Part shown: positions 34,691 through 46,420 of the stretch, one piece after another
How positions within the stretch are numbered: position 1 is the stretch's first letter
Layout: each line of letters starts with the position of its first letter
Assembly: GCF_042477335.2 (NCBI RefSeq)
Contig: NC_091251.1
Coordinates: 86,195,501 to 86,259,500, forward strand
Source of the DNA: Ovis canadensis
Lineage: Eukaryota; Chordata; Mammalia; Artiodactyla; Bovidae
Reading direction: 5' to 3'
DNA: 64,000 bases
Notes under the pieces: model-generated
Databases searched by the model: none
Seen by the model: only the letters and a program-made list of their open reading frames with translations
What the model was told of the DNA's origin: nothing
Program-made: the position numbers and the translations under genes

Positions 34691-35528
34691 ATTGAGTGTA
34701 GCACTTTCACAGCATCATCTTTCAGGATCTGAAACAGCTCAACTGAAATTCCATCACCTCCACTAGCTTTGGTTGTAGTGATGCTTTCTAAAGCCCACTT
34801 GACTTCACATTCCAAGACGTCTGGCTCTAGATTAGTGATCACATCATCATCATTATCTGGGTCATGAAGATCTTTTTGGTATAGTTCTTCCGTGTATTCC
34901 TACCACCTCTTCTTAATATCTTCTGCTTCTGTTAGGTCCACACCATTTCCATCCTTTATAGAGCCCATCTTTGTGTGAAATGTTCCCTTGGTATCTCTAA
35001 TTTTCTTGAAGAGATCTCTAGTCTTTCCCATTCTGTTCTTTTCCTCTATTTATTTGCATTGATTACTGAAGAAGGCTTTCTTATCTCTTCTTGCTATTCT
35101 TTGGAACTCTGCATTCAGATGCTTATATCTTTCCTTTTCTCCTTTGCTTTTCACCTCTCTTCTTTTCACAGCTATTTGTAAGGCCTCCCCAGACAGCCAT
35201 TTTGCTTTTTCCATTTCTTTTCCATGGGGATGGCCTTGATCCCTGTCTCCTGTACACTGTCACGAACCTCATTCCATAGTTCATCAGGCACTCTATCTAT
35301 CAGATCTAGGCCCTTAAATCTATTTCTCACTTCCACTGTATAATCATAAGGGATTTGATTTAGGTCATACCTGAATGGTCTAGCGGTTTTCCTTACTTTC
35401 TTCAATTTGAGTCTGAATTTGGTAATAAGGAGTTCATGATCTGAGCCACAGTCAGCCCCTGGTCTTGTTTTTGCTGACTGTATAGAGCTTCTCCATCTTT
35501 GGCTGCAAAGAATATAATCAATCTGATT

Positions 35529-36107
35529 TCAGTGTTGACCATCTGGTGATGTCCATGTATAGAGTCTTCTCTTGTGTTGTTGGAAGAGGGTATTTGCTAT
35601 GACCAGTGCATTTTCTTGGCAAAACTCTGTTAGTCTTTGCCCTGCTTCATTCCATATTCCAAGGCCAAATTTGCCTGTTACTCCAGGTGTTTCTTGACTT
35701 CCTACTTTTGCATTCCAGTCCCCTATAATGAAAAGGACATATTTTTTGGGTGTTAGTTCTAAAACGTCTTGTAGGTCTTTATAAAACCGTTCAACTTCAG
35801 TTTCTTCAGCGTTACTGGTTGGGGCATAGACTTGGATAACTATGATATTGAATGGTTTGCCTTGGAGACAAATAGAGATCATTCTGTCGTTTTTGAGATT
35901 GCATCCAAGTACTGCATTTTGGACTCTTTTGTTGACCATGATGGCTACTCCATTTCTTCTGAGGGATTCCTGCCCGCAGTAGTAGATATAATGGTCATCT
36001 GAGTTAAATTCACCCATTCCAGTCCATTTTAGTTGGCTGATTCCTAGAATGTCGACGTTCACCCTTGCCATCTCTTGTTTGACCACTTCCAATTTGCCTT
36101 GATTCAT
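35529..36107 (-). pseudogene. Bov-B AP-endonuclease domain, 192-codon frame
   Basis: The frame begins MNQGKLEVVKQEM. It contains ILGISQLKW, near the position where the family has a metal-binding acidic residue, QVYAPT, and IIGDWNAKVG with the conserved aspartate and asparagine. This domain nicks target DNA to prime reverse transcription. A stop right after SPDGQH separates it from the downstream linker. Confidence 0.87.
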
Positions 36108-36341
36108 GGACCTGACATTCCAGGTTCCTATGCAATATTGGTCTTTACAGCATCAGACCTTGCTTCTATCACCAGTCACATCCACAACTGGGTATTGTTT
36201 TTGCTTTTGCTCCATCCCTTCATTCTTTCTGGAGTTATTTCTCCACTGATCTCCAGTAGCATATTGGGCACCTAATGACCTGGGGAGTTCCTCTTTTGGT
36301 ATCCTATCATTTTGCCTTTTCTAAATAATTCCATAATGGAA

Positions 36342-36531
36342 ATGAAAGTCGCTCAGTTGTGTCCAACTCTTTGCGACCCCATGGACTATACAGTCCATGA
36401 AATTCTTCAGGCCAGAATACTGGAGTGGGTAGCCTTTCCCTTCTCTAGGGGATCTTCCCAACCCAGGGATCGAACCCAGGTCTCCTGCATTGCAGGCGTA
36501 TTCTTTACCAGCTGAGCCACAAGGGAAGCTG
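36342..36531 (-). mobile_element. Bov-tA SINE with 9-bp target-site duplication
   Basis: Antisense Bov-tA flanked by ATAATGGAA at 36333-36341 and 36532-36540, so both edges are exact. Confidence 0.93.
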
Positions 36532-36540
36532 ATAATGGAA

Positions 36541-37110
36541 GAGGAAGTAGCTTTCTTTCCCATTTAAACAAGATGAAAAAAAGTATTAAAAGAAAACACA
36601 CATTTTATACCTATTTAGAAACTATTGATTACAAAAGGCACTATACTAAAAATCTTTGGCCATGTATTATTGTGTAGGAAGTCAGAAATGAGGAGCATGT
36701 TTAGAAATGGATGCATTTCTATCTTTCTGGTATGAATGTTCATCATACTTGAAAGATTTGACAACATAAGCAACAAATACTACTACATTTTTCTACTAAA
36801 GAATAACAGTTGTATTTAAACTACATGTTGGATAAAGGACTCGTTTTCTTTTGAAACAATTTATCAGACTTGGGTCAGAAAACCAAATTCCCCACAGCTG
36901 ATACTTAATATTGCCCATTGACCACAAGGAACTCTGATGACGGTAAAATGCAGAGATTCAGCTAATGTCCTAAATGTAGGGAGAAGCTAAATGAGAAAAG
37001 TCATTCAGAGATGGTCTTTAACAACAACACAGTCCACATTAATAATGTAACGACAATAATACTGAAACAACTAGCAAGGTGGGCTAGGACGACAGAGGCT
37101 TGTAGAAAAG
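36541..37110. other. No gene recognised
   Basis: AT-rich unique-looking sequence. Confidence 0.5.
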
Positions 37111-37119
37111 AAAACAATC

Positions 37120-37335
37120 ATAATTGGTATTCAACAAATGCTAGACTGTGTGCTGGAAACTTACATCTAGTATTTTTTTTAAATCTTAATCATTTAACCC
37201 TATGAAATAGGCATTTTTATCACCATTTTATAGAAGAAACTGAAGCTCAGAAAAACTGAGTAACTTGCCAATGCTTTCACAGGTAATAAGCAGAAAATAC
37301 AGGGAGAGTCTGATCTGAAACTCAAATTGTAACTT
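37120..37335 (-). repeat. MIR SINE
   Basis: GTATTCAACAAATGCTAGAC, then CCATTTTATAGAAGAAACTG and GTAACTTGCCAATGCTTTCA: antisense MIR. Confidence 0.72.
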
Positions 37336-37531
37336 CAAAATCTGTGAACCTGTGTTCATTTCAATTCTATGCTATTCTTCTTCTGTGTAAGTACTAAAAT
37401 ATTAGTGTTGACTTTAATTAAAGAATATGCCTATTAGGCTTTGAGAGGAGGAATTACACATCAGCATAAGCAGATGGAGAAAAAAAGGGAGCAAGATGAT
37501 TGCAAACACACACACCAACATGGAAAAAGGC

Positions 37532-37756
37532 TATAGTAAGTGAAAGTGAAAGTCAAGTCGCTCAGTCGTGTCCGACTCTTTGCGACCCCATGGACTGTAG
37601 CCCACCAGGCTCCTCTGTCCATGGGATTCTCCAGGCAAGAATACTGGAGTGGGTTGCCATTTCCTTCTCCAGGGGATCTTCCTGACCCAGGGATTGAACC
37701 CAGGTCTCCTGCATTGCAGGCAGATACTTTAACCTCTGAGCTACCAGGGAAGCCTG
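37532..37756 (-). mobile_element. Bov-tA SINE, well preserved
   Basis: Antisense Bov-tA close to consensus throughout, from AGTCGCTCAGTCGTGTCCGA to the tRNA head GAGCTACCAGGGAAGCCT. The overlapping frames on both strands are SINE artefacts. Confidence 0.93.
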
Positions 37757-37864
37757 ATACTGAACCACTGGCTAAAATCCATGAGCCTTATTCTTCCACC
37801 ATGAAAATCAAGAGTGGACAAAGTGCTGCTCTGAGCTTAGAAGGGGACAAATTTACTCTTTTCC

Positions 37865-38030
37865 ATCCCAGCTGGACATACATCAGAATCCTCTGGAGCT
37901 CAAAAACACAAAACTGGCCATTCTCTCCAACCCCTAACTACCAAGTTAGAATTCCTGTTTAAGAGGGAGTGGACCTTTATTTTAAAGCGATTTGTATAGA
38001 TTTTGTTGAGAACTGCAGATACAGTCATTC
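37865..38030 (+). repeat. MER5A-like hAT DNA transposon fragment
   Basis: GGACATACATCAGAATCCTC, then CTGGAGCTCAAAAACACA and a TTCCTGTTTAAGAGGGAGTG-type phrase resemble MER5A. Diverged. Confidence 0.45.
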
Positions 38031-39738
38031 ATTAGCTCACACTAAGAACTTGGCAGGTATTTCACATACGTTTTTCTATGTTTTATGACTGAATTCAGAC
38101 AGGTTTAGTCACAGAAACTATATGGTGGACAGGAGAGAGGAAGAGTTCACCACAGGGAGATTCTAAAAGCCTGCCTTTCCAGTGTTCTTGCCCATCCTGA
38201 TGTCTTCTTACCTTGCCACTCTTCCTACTGGGCCCTCTGACTCTTCCAAATTAAGTTACAGGTGAATCCTCCATTAGCTAAGTACAGAGCAACACAGACA
38301 TGTGCACAGAACCTCACTGGAGCCCCCCCTGCCCCCAAAAAAGATTTTTATTTTTCTATTTTGTCACCACAAGTTCCTTGTAAACATAAAACTTTTGTAA
38401 TTTGAACAAAAACCAAACCCATAATTCTCTCCTAGGATGAGTTTGATGCTGTAAGGATAATACCAAGTAAGTGCACAAATGCCGCAAGATGCAAAATTAA
38501 CTGAAAACGGTCATTCTTCCTGAAATTTCTCTTAAAACAGCAGAGAAGTAAAAGCAATGCTGCCACCTAGTAACCATCACTTTTCATTTTTGGGGGTTCC
38601 ATTTTTAATCACAGACTTTGTATGGACTAGGGCATAGTAAAAGAACCCCTATGCAACCTGTTATTCACCACAATTACACTCCTCAAAAGTTATTATTAGG
38701 GGCAGAGGGGTCATTTATATATCATATTTTATTTGAAGGGCAATTAGGAAAGTCTAGAGGCCAACTAGTATGAGGGAAACCCTCCACCCACCCCTCTTCC
38801 CTCTCCATGCGGCATCAACATGGTTTCGGGGTTGACCACAGGCCCAGAACTGAATTCTGATTAACCTAATCATAGCAATGCCATTCCTTTTAACCTGTAA
38901 TTGGTAAAGAAATCTTACATTTTTGCCAATTCAACACATGTATCCCCCTCTCAACTATAATCTGTGCACATGTGAAACACAAATTTGAAAGTGCACCCAA
39001 TCCAACCAGTGGAAAGAACTTTTATTCCATGTTTATGAGATTCAGCATTTCCTGACTATTTAAGTAAATTTGCAGTAGAGTTTTTGTTAATGCAGTCAGA
39101 ACCACCCAAACTAATTAGAGATAAAGTCTTGGGTTTTATTACCAAGACTTCATTGTTCATTATTCTGACTTAATGTAAGAGGCTTCTAAAAGAAAGACTT
39201 AGGAAACATATTTTAAAAAGTTAAATTTCACTCATTTTAAAGAGAGGGATTTTGAAAATTTGTTCCCTTTAGAACATTCTATCCTCTCCCTTTCCTATCT
39301 TTTTATTTTTTTTCCTATCTTTTTACTTGTTTGTTTGTTGTTTTTTTCCAAAAATAAAAGGGAAAAAAATAGGATACTAAAAGGAATTGTCAGAAGACTA
39401 TAAAAATCTATGCCAAGTAATACTTGTAGGATCCTTGATTCTAAAGACATCAACAACAACAACAAAAAATGAACCACTGAAATGATACAACATTTTAAAA
39501 CTTAATATAAAACTCTATCTGCTAAGTTTCTGTGTATTTTTAAATTAATCTATTTTTGAAGATCTAAAATAGCCCCATATCAAACATATCAAATTAAGTG
39601 AGTGTTTTTTTAAGATTGTTTCATTTCATAATGAAAAATACATTTCTAAACAGCAAATGAACTTCAATACGTTTTAGAAGAGAATATACTTTCACTGAAG
39701 TGAAACTCAAGTTCTCAGTCAACTGCTCCAAGATTCTT
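38031..39738. other. No gene recognised
   Basis: AT-rich, unique-looking. A T-rich low-complexity patch lies at 39299-39350. No coding support. Confidence 0.5.
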
Positions 39739-39740
39739 TA

Positions 39741-39930
39741 AGTGAAAGCGAAGTCACTCAGTCGTGCCCAACTCTTTGCGACCCCATGGATAGTAGCCTG
39801 CACCAAGCTCCTCCGTCCATGGGGTTTTCAAGGCAAGAGTACTGGAGTGGGTTGCCATTTCCTTCTCCAGGGAATCTTCCCAACCCAGGGATCAAACCCA
39901 GGTCTCTCGCTGAGCCACCAGGGAAGTTAG
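39741..39930 (-). mobile_element. Bov-tA SINE
   Basis: Antisense Bov-tA. The part of the tRNA head between the B-box region and the end is shortened (GGTCTCTCGCTGAGCCACCA). Confidence 0.88.
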
Positions 39931-40351
39931 GTACCAATTAGAGAGGCTTAATATCTATCCTATTAAAAATACCCTTTGATCTCCTTGGAAAAATGGCCTG
40001 AATCTAGGTCTCGGACAGGGAAACTAGAAGATGAGCCTAAAGCAACAAATAGTGCCCAAAAGTAAAGAAGTGATTAAAAAAAAAAAAGATGCAAGAGCTA
40101 TGATCTCCCACTGGTCACTCTAGACCAATCTGAGCAGCAAAATAACACTGGGTTATAATCTAAAGAATAAGATAAAAAAGAATAAATAGCCATGAATCCA
40201 TATTGATAAAAATAAATGACTCTCCTCTCCTGGAGTATAGGCTGGACTTAATTATTTGCTTCCAAAGAACAGAGTAAGGAAGGAGTAAAAAGAGACTTTA
40301 ACTAGAGAAAACCAGAAGATACCGCCTTAAAAAACCAATCAAGGTTAATAT

Positions 40352-40843
40352 CAGTTCAGTCAGTTCAGTTCAGTTGCTCAGTCGTGTCCGACTCTTTGTG
40401 ACCCCATGAATCGCAGCATGCCAGGCCTCCCTGTCCATCACCATCTCCCAGAGTTCACCCAGACTCATGGCCATCCAGCCATCTTATCCTCAGTCATCCC
40501 CTTCTCCTCCTGCCCCCAATCCCTCCCAGCATCAGAGTCTTTTCCAGTGAGTCAACTCTTCTCATGAGGTGGCCAAAGTACTGGAGCTTCAGCTTTAGCA
40601 TCATTCCTTCCAAAGAAATCCCAGGGCTGATCTCCTTCAGAATGGACTGGTTGGATCTCCTTGAAGTCTCCTTGGGACTCTCAAGAGTCTTCTCCAACAC
40701 CACAGTTTAAAAGCATCAATTCTTTGATGCTCAGCCCTCTTCACAGTCCAACTCTCACATCCATACATGACCACAGGAAAAACCATAGCCCTGACTAGAC
40801 GGACCTTAGTCGGCAAAGTAATTTCTCTGCTTTTGGTTAACAT
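40352..40843 (-). mobile_element. Bov-B 3' fragment with target-site duplication
   Basis: Antisense Bov-B tail, about 490 bp. Flanks GGTTAATATCA (about 40344-40354) and GGTTAACATCA (about 40836-40846) differ at one base and look like the duplication. The minus-strand frames at 40494-40846 are its decayed C-terminal coding region. Confidence 0.9.
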
Positions 40844-40929
40844 CACTGGTGGTAAATTATGTTGATGTCACTTGCCCCCTGATGTGATGTGATGACATTC
40901 TGTGACATTCTTCTCAAAACTTCACATGT

Positions 40930-41227
40930 GTCTGAGTGCTAAGTCACTTCAGTTGTGTCTGACTCTGCAACCCTATGGACTGTAGCCCTCTGGTTTTCTC
41001 TGTCTATGGGATTCTCCAGGCAAGAATACTGGGGTAGGTTGCCATGCCCTCCTTCAGGGGATCTTCCCAACCCCAGGGTTGAACTTATGTCTCCTGCAGC
41101 TCCTGCACTGCAGGCAGATTCTTATTTTTTTTTCAATTGGAGGCTAATTACTTCACAATGTTGTAGTGGTTTTGCCATACAGTGACATGCAGGCAGATTC
41201 TTTACTGCTGAGCCACTGGGGAAGCCC
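40930..41227 (-). mobile_element. Bov-tA SINE interrupted by an L1 tail
   Basis: Antisense Bov-tA: TGCTAAGTCACTTCAGTTGT at the left, tRNA head GAGCCACTGGGGAAGCCC at the right. The tRNA-related part is split at about 41125-41189 by an L1 3' end. Confidence 0.88.
41125..41189 (-). mobile_element. Bovine-type L1 3' end, very short, in Bov-tA
   Basis: About 65 bp: a poly-T run then CAATTGGAGGCTAATTACTT and GTGGTTTTGCCATACAGTGA, the antisense end of the young bovine L1. GCAGGCAGATTCTT at about 41111-41124 and 41190-41203 is the target-site duplication. Confidence 0.85.
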
Positions 41228-41530
41228 CCCAAAATTCATAACCCCAGTCTATTCTTGGGAAAACATCAAACACAACTGAGGGACAACCTACAAATATGTG
41301 GCTAGTACTCTTCAAGTTTCAAAGCCATGAAAAAGAAGGAAGGTCTGAGAGATTGGTGGTATTCTTGATTAGATTAGTGATATTCTTGATTAGATTCTTA
41401 ACCAAAAATAGAAATCAGTGGGAAAACCAGTTAAATCCAGATAAATTCTGTACTTTAGTTAATAGTATTATACCAGTGTTAATTCTGGTTTTGACAAATG
41501 TAGCATGGCTATGTGAAGGGTACAGAAGGG

Positions 41531-41838
41531 TGAAGGAGGGCTGCCTACTATATTTCCAAGGTCTCCACACTGAGTTTAAGACATGAGAAGCAGCCCATAG
41601 GAATAGATATATCTGGGATTTGGTACAGGATATTCACGGGATCCCAGAAGGGAAAAGAGTCCAGGTTCCCCAGCAAAGATTGCCTCAGCCCTAGCCTGTG
41701 ATGACTTTTTGCCAGTAGTAGTGAAGCAATGGTTGTATTTGGGTCAGGTGATCAAAAGGTGATGCCTTCTTCACCTTCTCTTCATCCACCTGCTGGCTGG
41801 ATGCAGAGGATTCCAAGGCCCTGAAGAATGGTTGAGTC
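41531..41838. other. No gene recognised
   Basis: Unique-looking. Frames here lack motifs. Confidence 0.45.
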
Positions 41839-42062
41839 AAGCGTCCCTGGTGGTGCAGTGGATAGGAATCCACTTGCCAGTGCAGGAATCACGGGTTCGA
41901 TCCCTGGTCCAGGAGGATCCCACAAGCCACAGAGCAACTAAGCCTGAGTGCCACAACTACTGAAGCCCTCACACTGAGAATCTGTGCTCTGCAACAAGAG
42001 ATGCCACCGCAATGAGAAACCCGAGCACTACACAGAAGGCTCAGTGCAACCAAAGAAAAAGA
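41839..42062 (+). mobile_element. CHR-type tRNA SINE
   Basis: Sense orientation: tRNA head (GTCCCTGGTGGTGCAGTGGA, GGGTTCGATCCCTGGTCCAG), then the CHR middle (AAGCCACAGAGCAACTAAGC) and an A-rich tail. Confidence 0.8.
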
Positions 42063-42704
42063 ATGTTTGAGTCATAAAATGAAAGGAGTCTGATTCTGCC
42101 AATCACCACAGAAAAACCTACATCTGACTGCATCAATTAATCAGCAATGTGGATGCTACCTGAAACTTTTTAATCTCATTCATCTTTTCTTTGGGTTAAC
42201 TCAAAGGGAATTTGCAAAGGAACTCATATTAAAGAAACACCTAAATTCTAGCTATTTCTTTCATTTTATGTTTTTGTTAATTAAACCCAAGTTAAATGCA
42301 ATACTATTCAGAGCAAATATATACTAATAAATATTATATAAAATATATAAATATTATATTTAATAAAATTATTCCTATTCATGCATGCTTCTGTTCATCT
42401 TATCTGTATATACACAAGAAAGGTCTTGGAATAATGTTCATAAAATGTATTTCAAGTATCTGGAGTGTGTGTGTGTATGTATGTCTGTGTGTATGGAGGG
42501 AATATGTTGCCTTTTCAGTACTTTTTCTATATTATTAAAATTTTTAATGATGATATAATCCCATAACTACTATATGTTCATTAAACTGATAAGAAAAGCA
42601 CAGCTAACATGCAGCTAACCTAGAGGGTGGGATGGGGTGGGAGGTGGGAGGGAGGTTCTGAAAAAGCTGGCTTCTGAACTCAAGTATTCTTGTTCCAGAG
42701 CCCT
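42063..42704. other. No gene recognised; TG-rich microsatellite
   Basis: AT-rich. A short imperfect (TG)n tract lies at about 42463-42493, and a G-rich patch (GGGATGGGGTGGGAGGTGGG) at 42628-42650. Confidence 0.55.
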
Positions 42705-42705
42705 A

Positions 42706-42960
42706 CTACTACTACTAAGCCACTTCAGTCGTGTCCAACTCTGTGCGACCCCATAGACGGCAGCCCACCAGGCTCCCCCGTCCCTGGGATTCTCCAGGCA
42801 AGAACACTGGAGTGGGTTGCCATTTCCTTCTCCAATGCATGAAAGTGAAAAGTGAAAGGGAAGTCGCTCAGTTGTGTCCAACCCTCAGTGGCCCCATGGA
42901 CTGCAGCCTTCCAGGCTCCTCCGTCCATGGGATTTTCCAGGCAAGAGTACTGGAGTGGGG
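42706..42960 (-). mobile_element. BovA2 SINE
   Basis: Antisense BovA2 dimer starting after (CTA)n and ending at AGAGTACTGGAGTGGGG. Confidence 0.9.
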
Positions 42961-43026
42961 AACTCCTATACTATACTATCTCTATCATAAGCACTTAGCA
43001 TTTTAGAAATAGGTGTAGGCTATGTT

Positions 43027-43158
43027 GCTGCTGCTGCTGCTAAGTCGCTTTAGTCATGTCCGACTCTGTGTGACTCCACAGACGGCAGCCCACCAGGCTC
43101 CTCGGTTCACAGGATTCCCTGGGCAAGAATACCAGATTGGGTTGCCATTTCCTTCTCT
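43027..43158 (-). mobile_element. BovA2-type monomer with 12-bp target-site duplication
   Basis: A single antisense Bov-A monomer with (GCT)n. A perfect duplication GTAGGCTATGTT lies at 43015-43026 and 43159-43170. Confidence 0.93.
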
Positions 43159-43170
43159 GTAGGCTATGTT

Positions 43171-43515
43171 ATCTATATAATAAACATACACTATACTTAT
43201 TTTTTAAGGGAAGAGGTGTTAGCAGAGAATTTGGAAGAAGTAACTGCTGATATCTCATGACATGTGCTACTGGCAAGGTTGATGGCAAATGGGAAAAATC
43301 TGATGGTAGTTAAAAAAGTTCTATACTGGACATTACAGAACAGTCACTCCTATGCATTACCAATATGTCCTAGAGAATATCTTGGGATAAAAAGCAAGCA
43401 CTGGCTTAATGTCAGGTAAATGTTTCTCAGAAAACTTTCATATAACAAATGTAGAGAAATTTGTGTGTATGTTTTAAACTAACAGAGAATTGGCTTTAAA
43501 ACAATTTATCAAGAA
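43171..43515. other. No gene recognised
   Basis: AT-rich unique-looking stretch. Confidence 0.45.
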
Positions 43516-43528
43516 ACCATTTGTTTTA

Positions 43529-43697
43529 TTTTTTAAATTTTTTTAAAATTTATTTTTAATTGAAGGCTAATTGCTTTACAATACTGGTTTCTGCCACATG
43601 TCAATATGAATCAGCCATAGACATACATACGTCCCTCCCTCTTGAACCTACCTCCCTCCTAACTCTCACCCCATCCAACCCTTTGGGTTGTCAAAGA
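43529..43697 (-). mobile_element. Bovine-type L1 3' end with 13-bp target-site duplication
   Basis: T-rich start (complement of an A-tail), then TTGAAGGCTAATTGCTTTAC and TGTCAATATGAATCAGCCAT. ACCATTTGTTTTA flanks it at 43516-43528 and 43698-43710. Confidence 0.9.
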
Positions 43698-43710
43698 ACC
43701 ATTTGTTTTA

Positions 43711-44704
43711 AATTGGGCGGAAGTGCTACATATTTAATGGAAGGTATGCTAAACTGACATCTGCTACAATTTCAGTGTAATTTCAAATATCACATTCATT
43801 AATGACTGAGACTTAATGTCTTTGTAAATTAATCCTGCTTAGTGAGACTGAATATGCTATTCTTACTCACACGAATGTTCAAGATAACTGGTTGCAGCAA
43901 CATATGGTACTACATGCATTAAATACACTAAAATTCTTAGGGAGAGCACAGTTTTTAAAGTGCAAGAATTTGTTACCAAGGGAAAGGGGGGAGGGGGGAG
44001 GAAGGAATGACACACATACAGTCTCTCAAGCAGTATGAGATTATCCTTCAGCTCCCAGATATAACATTCAAAGTATCTTTTAAAAAACAGGCATTTTTCT
44101 CAGTTACATCTTGAGGTGTCCAGCTTCTCAAGTAAATCTTCCACCCCAAATCCATCCTTTATAGTAAGTCTATGAACACCCAGCTTCTTTCAAGAAGAAC
44201 AATAAATTGCTTTTGCCTTTCCAGAACAACCAGCTGGTGAACCAAACAGAGAGGAACCAAACTTCCCCAATCACCAGATGTCTTAATTTGGAACAGACAG
44301 TAGCAACGTGGAAGAGTTCAAATCTTGAGTTGGTACTCTATGTTTACTACCTCTTTTTATAATTCTCAATAGATGCTTTTAAAAATTAAGCAAACGTTCT
44401 CTTTAATAACTGTGAAAAGAAAAAAGGAAGATAGGAGCGAGAACAAAAAGAATCATGGCTTATAATAGAATGATGTTAACATCAAAGAATCAGTCATTTG
44501 AATACCGTTACAGTTAGAAACCGATAAGCAATATCATTAAATCCTTATTCAGTAATTCAGAAATAATTCTCGAATGGCTGACATGACAGGCCTAAAACCC
44601 AATGGATTTAGCAAAGAACACAGGCAAAGTCCCTGCTCTCAAAAGAGGGTGGTGAAGAGACAGATATATATAGATATATAGATGATTATAACAGAAACCA
44701 TGCG
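43711..44704. other. No gene recognised; G-rich patch
   Basis: AT-rich with a purine/G-rich run at 43980-44006 (GGAAAGGGGGGAGGGGGGAG). No coding support. Confidence 0.5.
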
Positions 44705-44705
44705 T

Positions 44706-44935
44706 GCATACTAAGGCACCTCAGTCATGTCCGACTCTGTGAGACTCTGTGAGACCCTGGGGACTATACCCTGCCAGGCTCCCCTGTCCATGGGATTTTC
44801 CAGGCAAGAATACTGGAGTGGGTTGCCATTTCCTCCTCCAGGGGATCTTCACAACCTAGGTATGGAACCCGCATCTCTTATGTCTCCTGCATTGGCAGGT
44901 GGGTTCTCTACCACTAGCGCCCCCTGGGAAGTCCT
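44706..44935 (-). mobile_element. Bov-tA SINE
   Basis: Antisense Bov-tA of the subtype with the longer tRNA region (CATCTCTTATGTCTCCTGCA). Ends at CCCCTGGGAAGTCC. Confidence 0.88.
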
Positions 44936-45079
44936 AATGGAAACAGTGATAAATATTATAAAAAATAATGTGTAAGTCAAGACATGAGACAGGAAGTGCC
45001 TTTTATTTTAGATATTTTTTTTTGATGTGGACAATTTTTGAAGTCTTTATTGAACTTGTTACAGTATTGCTTCTGCTTT

Positions 45080-45198
45080 ACGTTTTGTTTTTTTGGCCAC
45101 ATGGCACATGGGATCTTAACTTCCTGACCAGGGATGGAACCTGAACCCTTTGCCTTAGAAGGTGAAGTCCTAATCCCTGGACTGTGAGGGGAGTCCCG
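45080..45198 (-). mobile_element. CHR-type tRNA SINE
   Basis: GTTTTTTTGGCCACATGGCA at the left, tRNA head (ACTGTGAGGGGAGTCCC) at the right. Confidence 0.72.
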
Positions 45199-45224
45199 GG
45201 AAGAGCCTTTTAGATTTGGTCATT

Positions 45225-45740
45225 AGAGGCAAGGCCTCTCTCATGAAGTGACATTTGAGCCGAGACCAGAATAAAATTCAGAAGCAAAGTATTGGACCAT
45301 GTGAGCCAAGAGCCTCCTGGGCAAAGAAAAACAGCAGGTGCGCTGGAGCAGCTAAAGCTGCATCAGGGAAAGAAAGCGGTAAGGAATTATGGTTGAAGAG
45401 GTAGCTGGAGTCAGAGAAGAGCTTTGCAGGCCATGGTGAGGACTTCAGCTTTTACTCTCAGGTAAGGAAGCAAGCCACTGCAGGTTGACAGCAGGTGAGA
45501 AACGTTTGTGACCGATTCCTTGGCTGGCTTAGCCTGGAGAACACACCTTTGGGTAAGAATGAGGCAGTGAAAAGCCTTGTTGCACAACTGTGGACAAGAG
45601 ATACGAAAAACAGGGAGAAGTGGCTGGATTGTGGCTGTAATTATGAAAGAGGAATCAACAGAATTTTCTCATTAGACTTCAAGAGGAGTATGAGAAGAGT
45701 CAAAGATGGCTCTTAGGTTTCTGACCTCAGGGACAAGGCG
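45225..45740 (+). repeat. Old mammalian interspersed repeat, left part
   Basis: AAGTGACATTTGAGCCGAGA, TTTGCAGGCCATGGTGAGGA, then CAAAGATGGCTCTTAGGTTT follow a common old repeat whose family I cannot fix. Its right-hand continuation appears to be at 57525-57800. The frame at 45495-45716 is incidental. Confidence 0.5.
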
Positions 45741-45852
45741 GATAGTCCGTTGGCATGTTACTTTTAGGATAATTATAAGCATTTAAGATAATTAAAAGAT
45801 GATTAATTAGATAATTAATCATCCAATTGTTTAAATAGTCTTTATAAACTGT

Positions 45853-46089
45853 GGAGCCTATGTGCTCGCTAAGTTGCTTTAGTAGTGTCGAACTCTTTGC
45901 GGCCCTATGGACTGTAGCCCACCAGGCTCCTCTGTCCATGGGATTCTCCAGGCAAGAATACTGGAGCAGGTTGCCATGCCCTCCTCCAGGGGATCTTCCT
46001 GACCCAGGGAAATCTGCATCTCTTATGTTTCCTGCATTCGCAGGCATGTTCTTTATCACGTCCTTTATCACTGCGCCACCTGGGAAGCT
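45853..46089 (-). mobile_element. Bov-tA SINE
   Basis: Antisense Bov-tA with the tRNA region slightly duplicated near its end (TTCTTTATCACGTCCTTTATCACTG). Confidence 0.85.
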
Positions 46090-46091
46090 CA

Positions 46092-46420
46092 TAAATTGTG
46101 GTATTGATATATCAATATAATAGAATTATACACAGCAAAGAAACCAGAAAGCCACAAACCACCAGTACATGAAACAAGGTGGATGAACCTCAGAACTGTT
46201 TAATGATAGAAGCCTGGCACAACAGGGTGCTACAGGATTTCACTGATAGAAAGTTTAAGAACAGAAAAAACAAATCTGTAATGGTAGCAACTGGAATACT
46301 GCTTATCTTTTGGTGGGATCCAGACTGAGAAAGAGAGCAAGAGGACTTTTGAGTGGTGATTATACCCAGATGTGTACAAATTTGAAAAAACAAGCCATCA
46401 TGGAGGAGAATGACCTTCGG
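46092..46420 (+). mobile_element. Old L1 3' end
   Basis: ACACAGCAAAGAAACCAGAA, then GATGAACCTCAGAACTGTTT and GATTATACCCAGATGTGTAC are diverged sense L1 3' phrases. Confidence 0.6.

Larger units (their letters stand above)
33293..36325 (-). mobile_element. Bov-B LINE, longest copy here (about 3.0 kb)
   Basis: The element spans the 3' tail (repeated TTCAG at 33297-33318), reverse transcriptase, linker and most or all of the endonuclease region. Bov-B is about 3.2 kb when full length, so this is close to complete. Open frames are at 33314-34690, 34552-34842, 35172-35405 and 35529-36107 on the minus strand. Shifts between them make the copy non-autonomous as read. The 5' edge is a judgement. Confidence 0.93.
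39955..41530 (+). repeat. Old interspersed repeat (L1-related 3' type), split by Bov-B and Bov-tA
   Basis: Phrases at 40190-40225 (GAATCCATATTGATAAAAAT), 41232-41260 (TTCATAACCCCAGTCTATTC) and 41455-41520 (GTTAATAGTATTATACCAGT) occur in this order in one common old mammalian repeat. The family name is uncertain. The copy is interrupted at 40352-40843 and 40930-41227. Confidence 0.45.

Noticed and set aside
37540..37962. 140-codon plus-strand frame
   Set aside because: Its first two thirds are antisense Bov-tA, which reads open in several frames because of its base composition. The same false peptide pattern occurs at many other SINEs.
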